A DNA stretch of 64,000 nt from Promethearchaeota archaeon (lineage in GTDB: Archaea > Asgardarchaeota > Lokiarchaeia > Sigyniarchaeales > SOKP01): positions 1,194,943-1,258,942 of the forward strand of contig JAHPZA010000006.1 in assembly GCA_019058445.1 (NCBI GenBank), written 5' to 3'. Below the pieces are notes generated by a model. The model saw nothing but the letters and a program-made list of their open reading frames with translations, ran no database searches and was not told where the DNA came from. Positions 35,837-44,917 of the stretch are shown here, in pieces. Positions within the stretch are counted from its first letter, which is position 1. Each line of letters starts with the position of its first letter. The position numbers and the translations under genes are program-made.

Positions 35837-37887
35837 GTTTTTGACCTTAGTACTGATTGCCCAGTTGGAAGATTTATAATAATATCATCTAAAGACAATA
35901 AGTTAATATATTTTTTATTTTCCTTTCCAGCATTCTCAATAAAGTATTTTTTAATTTGTTTAGCTAATTTTCCGCTAGTTAATCCCGTTTTAGAGGGTTT
36001 TAGTATGAGATTTTTATCCGTATGAGCTTCAATAGCAGTATTCGGTCCGCTTATTATTTTCGGATAAAAATCTTCCCCATTTTCTTGTCTAGCTCTTTCT
36101 ATTTTTACCAAATCTAAACCTACTGCTAATTCTGTTTTAACATTCCTAATAAAGTTCTTTTTACCTGTAATCATAAAAGATCCTTTAGGTAAAAATTCGC
36201 CTGAAGGGGGGCTTTTGGATACTTGAGATGGATTAACGAAAAACACGTCAACTACCCCCCATGTCTCTTTCCATGCTTTAGAAAAACATGCTGTAAAAAT
36301 CGCAGCTTCTTGAATAGTTGTTTTAGGGATTATCTTATTCTCCTGATTTTTTATAACTGTTAATGGAGAACCCGGAAAAATGGTATGAAAGGCAAGATCA
36401 TTTGATTCTAAGTATTTTTTGAAAACTATCTCGTTAGAAGTCGCATCTCTACCAGCAATTACTAAAAATCCATCAGAAGATTCAAACCATCGAAATTTTT
36501 CATACCATTTTTTTTTCGGTTTTTTAATTAAATAATTGATGTTTAATTCTATTGATTCTTTTTGAGTTGTTAATTGGTCTATTTTAGCTCTTGTCTTTTC
36601 AATTGCAGGTATAGTCCCTTTAATTTTTTTATCTGCTTTTTTTCCTTTAGAATAAATTAAATTAGCGTTTTCTCCTAGACTTTTTTTTAAATCTAAATAA
36701 AGTTCATTATCATTTATGTTTATTAAAAGCTGTTGTGTAGGAGGAATTATTTTATTGAAAAATTTAGAGCCTTCAATCTTATTGAGCTTGGCTTGTTCTA
36801 ATTTCTCATTTATTTGGCTCCATGAATATCCTTTAGATTTTGCAGAAAGGATTACTTCAAGTAAATTTTCTAGAGATTTGAAATGTTCATAGATTAAATC
36901 CCCTTGTTTGTAGTAGTTGTTCTTTTTTACTTTTAATTCCTCTAGATACTCAAGCTGATTTTTTAATATTTTTTCATTTGCCTTAATTTGTTCATTAATT
37001 TGCAAATCTTGAGGAGTAATAATCATTTCTGAATCAAATCTTGAAAAATATTCATCCACTGCTTCATTAAATGAGTTAAAATATCGTTTTTGATATTTTT
37101 GGAAAACATGTAATTCAAAAGGCAGTACTGCTATTTCTTTTTTATCATCAATAACAATATGAGCATTGATATTTCCAAAAAGTAATTGATTTCTCACATT
37201 TTTAAATGATTTAAATAGAATATCAATTTCTGAATTAGCCAGGTTGTTTCCGGGAGAGTCCTTCTTAATACCAGCTCTAAAACAAATTTCTTCACTATAT
37301 AGTCCGGAAATATTTATATTTCTTGCCAGTATTCTTACTATTTCTGAATCAGAATCTCTAATTAATTGTGTAAATTCTTCTTGATTTATTGTTAAAAAAT
37401 CTTCTCCTCTTGATGGTGGAAACTTATATTCTTTACCTGGTAATATATCTCTATCTTTAAATTTTCTATATCTTTTACCTACTTTTAAGATATTTTGATC
37501 ATCTAAAAGAAGAAAATTCCCCTTATTAAAAAGTTCAATAATGAATTTCCAAGATCCCCCATCAATATTACTTAGCTCAATGATAATAATTCTATCTAAA
37601 CTATGTTGAGAAATACTTATGATTCGTCTATTTTTCAGCATTTTCCTTAGAGACATAATGTATTGAGAAGGATAATTTGGAATAGGGTAGTCAAAATCAG
37701 TAAGATTTATCCGCGAATCATTTTTTATAATGAGATTTCTACGACCTTGAGTAGTATTTATTTTTAAGATCAATAAATCTTCAATTTCATATACATTTAA
37801 TATCTTCCCTTGGGATAAATTTGCATCTAATTCCTTAACAATTGTATATACATCAAAGTTTGAAAATGTTTTATATTTCTTTGTCAT
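35833..37887 (-). CDS. NFACT-family ribosome quality-control protein (Rqc2/RqcH homologue)
   Basis: The 684-residue protein has the NFACT-N domain (D-V-Y-T-I-V-K-E-L near residue 12, then the fold to about 180), helix-hairpin-helix and long coiled-coil segments (about 290-430), and the NFACT-R domain with W-Y-E-K-F-R-W-F-E-S-S-D-G-F-L-V-I-A-G-R-D. A C-terminal region follows. Homologues bind the large ribosomal subunit with stalled peptidyl-tRNA and add Ala (and Thr) tails. The archaeal role is inferred from the family. Confidence 0.9.
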   Translation of the reverse strand: MTKKYKTFSNFDVYTIVKELDANLSQGKILNVYEIEDLLILKINTTQGRRNLIIKNDSRINLTDFDYPIPNYPSQYIMSLRKMLKNRRIISISQHSLDRIIIIELSNIDGGSWKFIIELFNKGNFLLLDDQNILKVGKRYRKFKDRDILPGKEYKFPPSRGEDFLTINQEEFTQLIRDSDSEIVRILARNINISGLYSEEICFRAGIKKDSPGNNLANSEIDILFKSFKNVRNQLLFGNINAHIVIDDKKEIAVLPFELHVFQKYQKRYFNSFNEAVDEYFSRFDSEMIITPQDLQINEQIKANEKILKNQLEYLEELKVKKNNYYKQGDLIYEHFKSLENLLEVILSAKSKGYSWSQINEKLEQAKLNKIEGSKFFNKIIPPTQQLLININDNELYLDLKKSLGENANLIYSKGKKADKKIKGTIPAIEKTRAKIDQLTTQKESIELNINYLIKKPKKKWYEKFRWFESSDGFLVIAGRDATSNEIVFKKYLESNDLAFHTIFPGSPLTVIKNQENKIIPKTTIQEAAIFTACFSKAWKETWGVVDVFFVNPSQVSKSPPSGEFLPKGSFMITGKKNFIRNVKTELAVGLDLVKIERARQENGEDFYPKIISGPNTAIEAHTDKNLILKPSKTGLTSGKLAKQIKKYFIENAGKENKKYINLLSLDDIIINLPTGQSVLRSKT

Positions 37888-38029
37888 TTCTGCTTTACTC
37901 TATTATTCAAGATATATAGTTTATTAAAATTATAAATATTTCACATTCCTTTGCTATCTGAAAATGTTATTAAGTGTTTTAATTTTATAATATTAATTTT
38001 AATAATAATAATAATTTATAATAATAATT

Positions 38030-38467
38030 ATGGCGTCTAAGAAAAAGCGTGCAAAGAAAAAGGTAGATGTCAGAAAAAAAAGGTCAAAATTGATAAAAGA
38101 AAGACAAAAGGAACGTCCCTCAGAAGATATTCAATTCGAGAAAAAAAGAGCGAAAACTGAAAAAGAAGAAGCTTTAGAGATTAGATTAGCAAAAGAGACA
38201 AAATTATATTGGGTAAGGGCAATAACTGGGGCGTTATGCGGATTTATTGGCGTTCAAATTTTTGGTTTAATAAGTTGGCCTTTATTTATTTGGATGTTAG
38301 CATTTTGGTTTGGGTTTCCTTTTTTTGTTAGTTTTATTATCTTTAGGTATGAATATGATAAAGAAGAGTGGAGCTGGAAGAATATCATAATGCCCGGTAT
38401 TGGAATATATTTCTTCTTATTTATGATTGTTGCAATAATTATGTATACTCTACAAAAAACACCATAA
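38030..38467 (+). CDS. Small membrane protein with very basic N-terminus
   Basis: The 145-residue product begins with about 55 residues dominated by Lys, Arg and Glu (cytoplasmic), then has two to three transmembrane helices (about 62-80, 83-105 and 122-142). The first contains G-A-L-C-G-F-I-G. The length and basic tail suggest a membrane protein that touches RNA or the ribosome, but there is no domain to support that. Function unknown. Confidence 0.6.
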   Translation: MASKKKRAKKKVDVRKKRSKLIKERQKERPSEDIQFEKKRAKTEKEEALEIRLAKETKLYWVRAITGALCGFIGVQIFGLISWPLFIWMLAFWFGFPFFVSFIIFRYEYDKEEWSWKNIIMPGIGIYFFLFMIVAIIMYTLQKTP

Positions 38468-38473
38468 ATCTTA

Positions 38474-38980
38474 TTATATTTGTATTCTTTGCTTTACTTT
38501 TTTTTCTTTTTTCTCCTTTGAGGCAAAAATAATTTCGTCTAGTTTATAGATCCTATCACAGTATACACACTGAATCTTCAAAGGTTTCTCTTCTAGAACA
38601 AGAAATTCACTAGAAATCGGCTCTTTTTGTGAATTGACGATACATGTGGTATTCTGGCATAAAATTAATTTTTTAATTAATTTTGGAAGTTTTACCTTAA
38701 TCTTTTCAATTACTTTATAGTCATCAATTAAAGAGATGGTAGCATTTGGAGAGAGGATTGAAATCTGTTGCATCTGTATTTCATTCAAAAACACTCCCTC
38801 TATTTTGATAATGTCTTTTTTATTATATTTTTTTGAGGGAACATTTACACCAATTGTCATTAAATTTGGGGACTCATCAAGGTTCGTTAGATTTAGAATA
38901 GTTAATGCATAACCTGCATCGATATGATCAATAACAGTACCTTTATGAATTCTTTCGATTTTTAATTTATCTTCAGACAT
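38474..38980 (-). CDS. pyrI: Aspartate carbamoyltransferase regulatory chain
   Basis: The 168-residue protein shows the PyrI pattern: G-T-V-I-D-H-I-D-A-G, a strand series around S-K-K-Y-N-K-K-D-I-I-K-I, then the zinc domain with paired Cys motifs (C-Q-N-T-T-C; C-V-Y-C-D). It binds nucleotide effectors and bridges PyrB trimers. Unusually, pyrB is not adjacent; the neighbours are membrane proteins. Confidence 0.92.
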   Translation of the reverse strand: MSEDKLKIERIHKGTVIDHIDAGYALTILNLTNLDESPNLMTIGVNVPSKKYNKKDIIKIEGVFLNEIQMQQISILSPNATISLIDDYKVIEKIKVKLPKLIKKLILCQNTTCIVNSQKEPISSEFLVLEEKPLKIQCVYCDRIYKLDEIIFASKEKKEKKVKQRIQI

Positions 38981-39012
38981 ATCCTTATAATTCTTTACTT
39001 CTTTATAAGAGA

Positions 39013-40089
39013 TTATTCAATAAGAATTGTAATAAAAAATAATACTGTTGATAGTATAAAAATATATGTTAAATTATCATCAATTTCTAAATCTAAATAA
39101 TCTAATATACCAATAATGGCAGAGCCGATTAATGGTAACACTAAAAAGCCTAAGGGACTTATTTCATAAAATTCACTTAAAATAATCAGTATTATAATTC
39201 CTGATAAAAATGCGATAATCATTCCAGCAAATAATCCTATATAGGTCTTGTTTGTAGATCTAATATACTTATATTTATCTCCAACAGTTCTTCCTATCAA
39301 ATTTGAAGCGATATCTCCAAATATTGCCATTGTCATTGAGGTGCAAATAACAAAAGGTCCAATAGGCTGGAATAAGCCGTATAAAATTATTATCGAAAAA
39401 CAACCAACAGCCATAGATATTTGGGGCCCCAATCTCATGTGCAATTCTTTTTCACGCAAAATTTGATTAACAGGTTTTAAAGGATAAATCTCAGGTTTTA
39501 AAATTCTTACGAAATCAGCAGTGAGAAGTCCGATTAATGAAATACTTACTAAAAATACTACCAGATATTGGGTAAAAATCATAGGATTTTTTTCTATTGT
39601 ATAAATCGAAAAAAATAGATCTGAGAAAAACTCGGGAAAAAAATTTAAGAGGTATACGAAAAAGTTTTTAACTAAAAATCCTAAAGTAAAATAGAACAGA
39701 ATAATGGCCAACACAACCAAATGGGTCAATTTTCTATAAAAATCATATTTTAATGGTAATATTTTTAGAGGAGAGGGTTCATAATCTTTTCTATTTCTCA
39801 TTTTTCTTTTTTCATGTACAATTAAGAGATAAAAAATGGGCAGAAATACTATAATAAAACCTAACAATAAGATATCAAAGGGAAATACAATAAAACTGAT
39901 TGTAAATGGGAAAAAAAAACTAACTATTAAAAAATTTAGAGTAATTGATAAAATAAAGACTATTGAAATGGTAATATTATTGAAAAATGCTTTAATTTCA
40001 CCTTTTTTTCTTGCTATAAAGGAAATCTTCAACATAATTAAACCATATAAGTATAAGATACTCAGAATCAAAAAAGAGATTAAATTCAC
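39013..40089 (-). CDS. Integral membrane kinase, dolichol-kinase/CDP-archaeol-synthase-like
   Basis: The 358-residue protein has around nine hydrophobic helices. The motifs R-K-L-T-H-L, then F-G-D-I-A-S-N-L-I-G-R-T-V-G, and N-K-T-Y-I-G-L-F-A-G match the SEC59/DGK1 group of CTP-dependent lipid kinases and related cytidylyltransferases. The likely substrate is dolichol, a diacylglycerol-like ether lipid, or another isoprenoid alcohol. It starts at a GTG. Confidence 0.75.
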   Translation of the reverse strand: MNLISFLILSILYLYGLIMLKISFIARKKGEIKAFFNNITISIVFILSITLNFLIVSFFFPFTISFIVFPFDILLLGFIIVFLPIFYLLIVHEKRKMRNRKDYEPSPLKILPLKYDFYRKLTHLVVLAIILFYFTLGFLVKNFFVYLLNFFPEFFSDLFFSIYTIEKNPMIFTQYLVVFLVSISLIGLLTADFVRILKPEIYPLKPVNQILREKELHMRLGPQISMAVGCFSIIILYGLFQPIGPFVICTSMTMAIFGDIASNLIGRTVGDKYKYIRSTNKTYIGLFAGMIIAFLSGIIILIILSEFYEISPLGFLVLPLIGSAIIGILDYLDLEIDDNLTYIFILSTVLFFITILIE

Positions 40090-40197
40090 TAAGAACCAGA
40101 CTCTTAATAGTATATATATTTAAATTGTATCTTTAATATTAAGATTTTCTTTAAATTTGGAATTAAAAATTGAAAAAAAAATTAAAAAAAGAATTGT

Positions 40198-41598
40198 TTA
40201 AAATTGAGATTCATCTATATTTGGCATTTCGGGAGAGGCTAAAGCTTTCTCGATATCCTCAGCCGGTAGTTCATAGTCTTCTAAATCTCCAGTCATATAT
40301 TCTTTATAAGCTAATAGATCAAAATAACCATGTCCACTGAAATTAAACAATATTACTTTCTTCTCATTGTTTTCTTTAGCTTTTAAAGCTTGATCAATCG
40401 TTTCTTTAACTGCATGAGCGGTCTCAGGGGCAGGAATTATTCCCTCACATTTAGCAAATCTAATTCCTGATGCTATCACTTCAGTTTGATGGTGCATTGT
40501 TGCTGACATTACCTTATTATTGGTTAAAATTGAAACAATGGGAGCAATCCCATGATATCTTAATCCACCTGCATGTATTGGGCTAGGAATGAAAGTGTGA
40601 CCTAAAGTATGCATTTTTGCAATGGGACCTTTCATTGATGTATCCCCAAAATCCCATCGATACTGTCCTTTACAAACACTAGGACATGCTCTTGGTTCTA
40701 CACCAATTATTTCCAAGTCTGGGAGAATTCCATGTAATTTATCTCTAGCAAAAGGAAGCATTAAACCTGCAAAGTTAGAACCGCCTCCCATGCAACCAAT
40801 TACAATATCAGGTTTAACTCCTACTTTATTGAGTTGAATTTTTGCCTCTTGTCCTACAATTGTTTGATGTAATAAAACAAAATTTACGACACTTCCAAGA
40901 GAATATCTTATTTTATCACTTCTCATGCTATGCTCAACAGCTTCTGAGATAGCAATTCCTAAACTACCAGGGTGCTCAGGATCTTTTTCGAAAAACATTT
41001 TTCCAGATTCTGTAAACCTAGAGGGACTTGCGTGAACTTCAGCATCGTAAGCTCGCATCAAAATCTTTCTACCTGGTTTTTGAATAAAACTTGCTCTGAC
41101 CATGTAGACAGTACAATTTAGTCCAAATAAATTACATCCAAAAGAAAGTCCTGAACCCCATTGTCCAGCTCCTGTTTCTGTTACTAATTCTTCAAGTCCA
41201 TCCCTCTTTGCATAATATGCTTGAGCTAAGGCAGTATTAGGTTTATGAGAGCCCGTTGGAGAATAGGATTCATTTTTATAATAGATCTGTATATTATCTC
41301 CTTCAATTCCTAGCTCTTTCTCTAAACCTAATGCACGATGGAGTGGACTTGGTCTATATGTTTTTGCATAAATTTCCCTCAATTCATTAGGAATGGGTAT
41401 TAGAGGCTCTTGAGATACTTCCTGCAAGACGCATTCTTTTGGAAATATTGCAAATGCCAGTTCTGGTGGTGCTGGTTTCCCATCCATTGGATTAACTAAG
41501 GGCGTCATAGGGGATGGTAAATCTGGTAATATATTTATCCATTCCTTTGGTACCTCATTGGGTTGTAATAATATCCTAGAATTAAAATAATCCACCAT
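40198..41598 (-). CDS. trpB2: TrpB2-type tryptophan synthase beta-like enzyme
   Basis: The 466-residue PLP enzyme has the PLP lysine in S-P-T-G-S-H-K-P-N-T-A and the phosphate loop in G-G-G-S-N-F-A-G. The longer N-terminus (about 100 residues before the lysine region) is the mark of the TrpB2 class, which often works without TrpA as a free indole/serine condensing enzyme. No other trp gene is in the window. Confidence 0.93.
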   Translation of the reverse strand: MVDYFNSRILLQPNEVPKEWINILPDLPSPMTPLVNPMDGKPAPPELAFAIFPKECVLQEVSQEPLIPIPNELREIYAKTYRPSPLHRALGLEKELGIEGDNIQIYYKNESYSPTGSHKPNTALAQAYYAKRDGLEELVTETGAGQWGSGLSFGCNLFGLNCTVYMVRASFIQKPGRKILMRAYDAEVHASPSRFTESGKMFFEKDPEHPGSLGIAISEAVEHSMRSDKIRYSLGSVVNFVLLHQTIVGQEAKIQLNKVGVKPDIVIGCMGGGSNFAGLMLPFARDKLHGILPDLEIIGVEPRACPSVCKGQYRWDFGDTSMKGPIAKMHTLGHTFIPSPIHAGGLRYHGIAPIVSILTNNKVMSATMHHQTEVIASGIRFAKCEGIIPAPETAHAVKETIDQALKAKENNEKKVILFNFSGHGYFDLLAYKEYMTGDLEDYELPAEDIEKALASPEMPNIDESQF

Positions 41599-41905
41599 TT
41601 TAATTACCTTATCTTATTTTTTTAGCACATTTTTAATGTGTTTCATCTTAATTTTGGAAATCAAAATCAGTAATGCACTATTAATATTTTTAGTAAAATT
41701 GTATAATCGAGAATTACTTTTAAAAGAAGAAAGATTTCATGGTTTAATCCAATGCAAAGGCGTTATCGCCAACGCCAAGGCCACTGCCAACGCCAAGCCC
41801 AATTATTTACAGTTGCCATTATAGCTAAACCATATCATAGAAAATTATTAAGATGATTTATTTATCAAGGTTTAAAAAGTTAATTAATTTCTATCTCAAA
41901 ACTAA
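41599..41905 (-). other. Intergenic, 307 bp, with a GC-rich repeat and hairpin
   Basis: This gap lies upstream of trpB2 and downstream of the Roadblock gene. It is AT-rich except for 41759-41803. That patch holds the hairpin GGCGTT/AACGCC (41759-41776) and the 12-bp direct repeat GCCAACGCCAAG at 41768-41779 and 41786-41797. A 62-codon plus-strand ORF over it does not look like a gene. Confidence 0.6.
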
Positions 41906-42292
41906 TTATCGACCCTCAAAAATCTTATATAAATTTTTCGCCGCGATTCTCATTACTTTCACAGTTTTCATTAAAGTGTCAATCATCGTGCCAGCACATA
42001 CAATAACTAACCTCCCTGCATTTGAAATAACAATATACCCATCCTGTGCTCGCACTATAATTTCACTTAAATCTTCTTGAAACAAACTCTGAATTGTTGA
42101 CCGCCCTGTCATCAATAATGCAGATGCGAGCCCACAAAATTGATCACCATCAACATGATATTGTGGTAAAGCACTAAACGCTATTTGATACCCCTCTTGT
42201 GAAACTAACGCTATCGCTTCAATATCAGCATTAGATGTGATAAACGTAATTTGTGGGCTGATCTTCTCAATATCAGACTGATCTATTCCCAA
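41906..42292 (-). CDS. Roadblock/LC7-domain protein
   Basis: The 128-residue product is one Roadblock/LC7 fold: I-E-A-I-A-L-V-S-Q-E-G-Y-Q-I-A-F, a central helix with A-L-L-M-T-G-R-S, D-G-Y-I-V-I-S-N-A-G, and L-V-I-V-C-A-G-T. Such proteins dimerise and pair with small GTPases of the Ras/Rab/MglA group, and they are numerous in Asgard archaea. The start is a TTG at 42292 behind a GGAAGTGA sequence. A Ras-like GTPase gene lies 13 kb away (55009). Confidence 0.85.
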   Translation of the reverse strand: MGIDQSDIEKISPQITFITSNADIEAIALVSQEGYQIAFSALPQYHVDGDQFCGLASALLMTGRSTIQSLFQEDLSEIIVRAQDGYIVISNAGRLVIVCAGTMIDTLMKTVKVMRIAAKNLYKIFEGR

Positions 42293-42601
42293 GTCACTTC
42301 CGAACTGGATGTTGTACCACCTTTTGACTAATTTTATCAGAGATATTATTTAAGTGAAAATTAAGTAACATTAGTTGTTATTAATATTATAAAATTTAAT
42401 ATTAAAAATCTTATTTATTTGATTTTGATTAATTCTCGCAAAAAATTTGAATCCCCTAGAAAAAAAGGAGTAAAGGTAATAACCTTAAATTTCTTTTAAA
42501 TCTTACAAAGGTTTAAAATAAAAATCCATTTTTTTTATAGTAGTTAGCAAAAAGATATTTTGAAAATTGTTTAAAATTTATAAGAAAATAAAGTATACTA
42601 A
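42293..42601 (+). other. Intergenic, 309 bp, divergent promoter region
   Basis: AT-rich gap between the Roadblock gene (minus) and the giant helical operon (plus). It should carry both promoters. No gene, tRNA or strong repeat was found. Confidence 0.55.
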
Positions 42602-44917
42602 TTGAATAGCATAATGATAACTACAAGAGAGTCAATTAATTATCAATTTTCATTAATTTTTGGATATTCCTCTCCAAATGATATAATTGTAGGAGATGTT
42701 ATAGGACCGGGTAAGTTGACAAAAAAGAGAGTAAAAGAGCTCTCTCTGTCAGTTATCCAATTCTTAAGGATGTATAATGCTATGTTAAGAGATTACACAG
42801 GATCTGAAGTTTTTTCCATTGAATTTGAGTTGTATAATATAGATGAGAGTGCTCAGATAAATATTTATCCAAAATCTATGATTCTAATTCCAGGCCAATA
42901 TAAAGACTGCGAAAGTTTACTACTTGCTTTAAAACCTGAAACAGGTTTTTTAAATACTCACAATTCGAGAGAGGATATTGATAAGATCAGTGAATTATTT
43001 TATGAAGTAGAGGAATATAGTAATCGTCCTGACTTGGTGAAAGAAGAAAAGGAACAAATTTTTAATAGGTTTGCATCTAGATTTAGTAAAAAGCTTTTTG
43101 GAGATTTAATTGAAGATAAATGGAATAAAAAATTGGTTGGTTTAAGTGAATCGCTTCCAACAGAAAAAGAAATGTTAAATACCTTCGCTACATTAAAATC
43201 CAAATTCGAAATTCTGTGGTATAAAAGACCGTATGAAATTAAAATATTAAATCCTAAATTCGACAGGTTAAAAACACCATTTGAGAGGCAATCTGCTGTT
43301 GATCATTTAAAATTTTCAATATCAGAACCCAGTGCGAACTTTGTAATCGAAAATACACTAAAACTGGGAACTAATCTTATAAATCTCGCGAACACTGGAA
43401 CAATTGATGAATCCCAAGATGAGATTATTTCTTATTTAATCAATCATATTGAAGAAAAATTAAAAATTATAACTATCCCAAATACTGCAGAATGGGTGAT
43501 TAATGAAGTTTATAAAATTTTAGCAGATTTGGAAAGCTTCTTAAATAAATATATCGATTATTCTATGAATTTCCTTAGCACGGGAGATATGGGAAGCTTA
43601 TCAGATCTTTTAGAAAAGTATAAGCTATTCTTTATCGAAAAAGGCCAATTAGAAAATGAAAATTTCGAAGAAATTTGCAACATTGCAATTAAATCTATTG
43701 AAAATACCTTCATTCAAAAAGAAAATTTGCGTGTAGTAGATTTAAATTCTGTAATTTTTTATTTTTCAGAAGTGATTAAAAACAGCTTAAAGGCGATTAA
43801 GAAAGCTTTACCTAAATATTTTTCTCGAAGAAGATTAAAAACTTTGACGACTGTTTTCATTAATAAAATAAAACAGATTTTTGATAAAGAGCAAAAACCT
43901 GCTAAAAACTTAGGAAATAAGTTTATGGAAAAATTTAATACCTTTCTTTTTAATCAAATTGAAATAAATCCAATAATGTTATCAAAAAGTATTAAATTTA
44001 ATGAGAAAACCCTAATAAAAGCATTTAAAAATCTAATAAATCAAAACCTTGATTATTTTTTTGATACTATTGAATTAAATATTAGTGACTTAGTGTCATT
44101 TGCAGAAGTATTGATGGAGAATGATCCAAATATTATACAAATCCATATTGAAAAATTTAAAAAATTTTCAAACGAACTCCACTATCTCTTAAGCTACCTT
44201 TTGAGATATAGCACAATTAATCGTTATTTGAAGGAGGAACCTGATAACGAGATTTCAGATCCAGTTACATTTGCTAATAGATTTCATCGATTCTTAGAGA
44301 AGAGGATAGGGGGCATTAATTTGGAATGGAAAACCTATATTTTAGATTGGATTAAGGATTATGGCAAGAAATTTTTAAGATTAACTGACGAGAAACAATG
44401 GTCTCTAGAAGAGATTTATAAAGATTTTATCAAATATTTTGAGGATAGAGAGCATAAAGAACAGCAAACAGAAATGTTTCTAAAATTTCTTGATGGTTAT
44501 ATTGCTCAAATATCAAACGTGGAAGAAAAGAGTTATTTAATTGAATTTTTCAAGCAGTATGAATTTTGTAACACAATTAAAATGGAATTTCCAAAATATA
44601 TAAAGCAAATCATTGAAAAAGAAATTATTACACTGAATCCCGAATATGAGCAGCATATACCTCTTAGTTATTTTAAATTAGATGATGATGATACTTTCTA
44701 TAATTATTTAAAAGAGATGGAGTTGAAATATTTCTCAAAACTAATTCCTAGACCATTAACTTTAATCTTAAAACATAATTTAACAAATGAAGAGAGAGAA
44801 CTATTTAAAGCAGATTTATTTCATGTATTGAATTTTAGATTTTGGTCGAATAATTTTAAGAGTGATATTTCCGATAATTTTCAAGAAGTATATAGGGAGT
44901 GGGTGAAAGAATTATGA
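42602..44917 (+). CDS. Large helical protein of unknown function (first of a coupled pair)
   Basis: I do not recognise this protein of about 771 residues (TTG at 42602; ATG four codons in at 42614). The first 120 residues look alpha/beta (F-S-L-I-F-G-Y-S-S-P; F-S-I-E-F-E-L-Y; M-I-L-I-P-G-Q-Y). The remaining 650 are almost all amphipathic helices without long heptad coils, as in helical-solenoid or exocyst-like scaffolds. There is no transmembrane segment, P-loop or Cys motif. Its TGA overlaps the next ATG (ATGA), so the two products are probably made in fixed ratio and bind each other. It is divergent from a Roadblock gene. Confidence 0.65.
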   Translation: MNSIMITTRESINYQFSLIFGYSSPNDIIVGDVIGPGKLTKKRVKELSLSVIQFLRMYNAMLRDYTGSEVFSIEFELYNIDESAQINIYPKSMILIPGQYKDCESLLLALKPETGFLNTHNSREDIDKISELFYEVEEYSNRPDLVKEEKEQIFNRFASRFSKKLFGDLIEDKWNKKLVGLSESLPTEKEMLNTFATLKSKFEILWYKRPYEIKILNPKFDRLKTPFERQSAVDHLKFSISEPSANFVIENTLKLGTNLINLANTGTIDESQDEIISYLINHIEEKLKIITIPNTAEWVINEVYKILADLESFLNKYIDYSMNFLSTGDMGSLSDLLEKYKLFFIEKGQLENENFEEICNIAIKSIENTFIQKENLRVVDLNSVIFYFSEVIKNSLKAIKKALPKYFSRRRLKTLTTVFINKIKQIFDKEQKPAKNLGNKFMEKFNTFLFNQIEINPIMLSKSIKFNEKTLIKAFKNLINQNLDYFFDTIELNISDLVSFAEVLMENDPNIIQIHIEKFKKFSNELHYLLSYLLRYSTINRYLKEEPDNEISDPVTFANRFHRFLEKRIGGINLEWKTYILDWIKDYGKKFLRLTDEKQWSLEEIYKDFIKYFEDREHKEQQTEMFLKFLDGYIAQISNVEEKSYLIEFFKQYEFCNTIKMEFPKYIKQIIEKEIITLNPEYEQHIPLSYFKLDDDDTFYNYLKEMELKYFSKLIPRPLTLILKHNLTNEERELFKADLFHVLNFRFWSNNFKSDISDNFQEVYREWVKEL

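Noticed and set aside
41636..41824. 62-codon plus-strand ORF with an A-N-A-K repeat
   Set aside because: The repeat reflects the GC-rich 12-bp DNA repeat; the rest of the ORF has AT-rich non-coding character and no clear Shine-Dalgarno.
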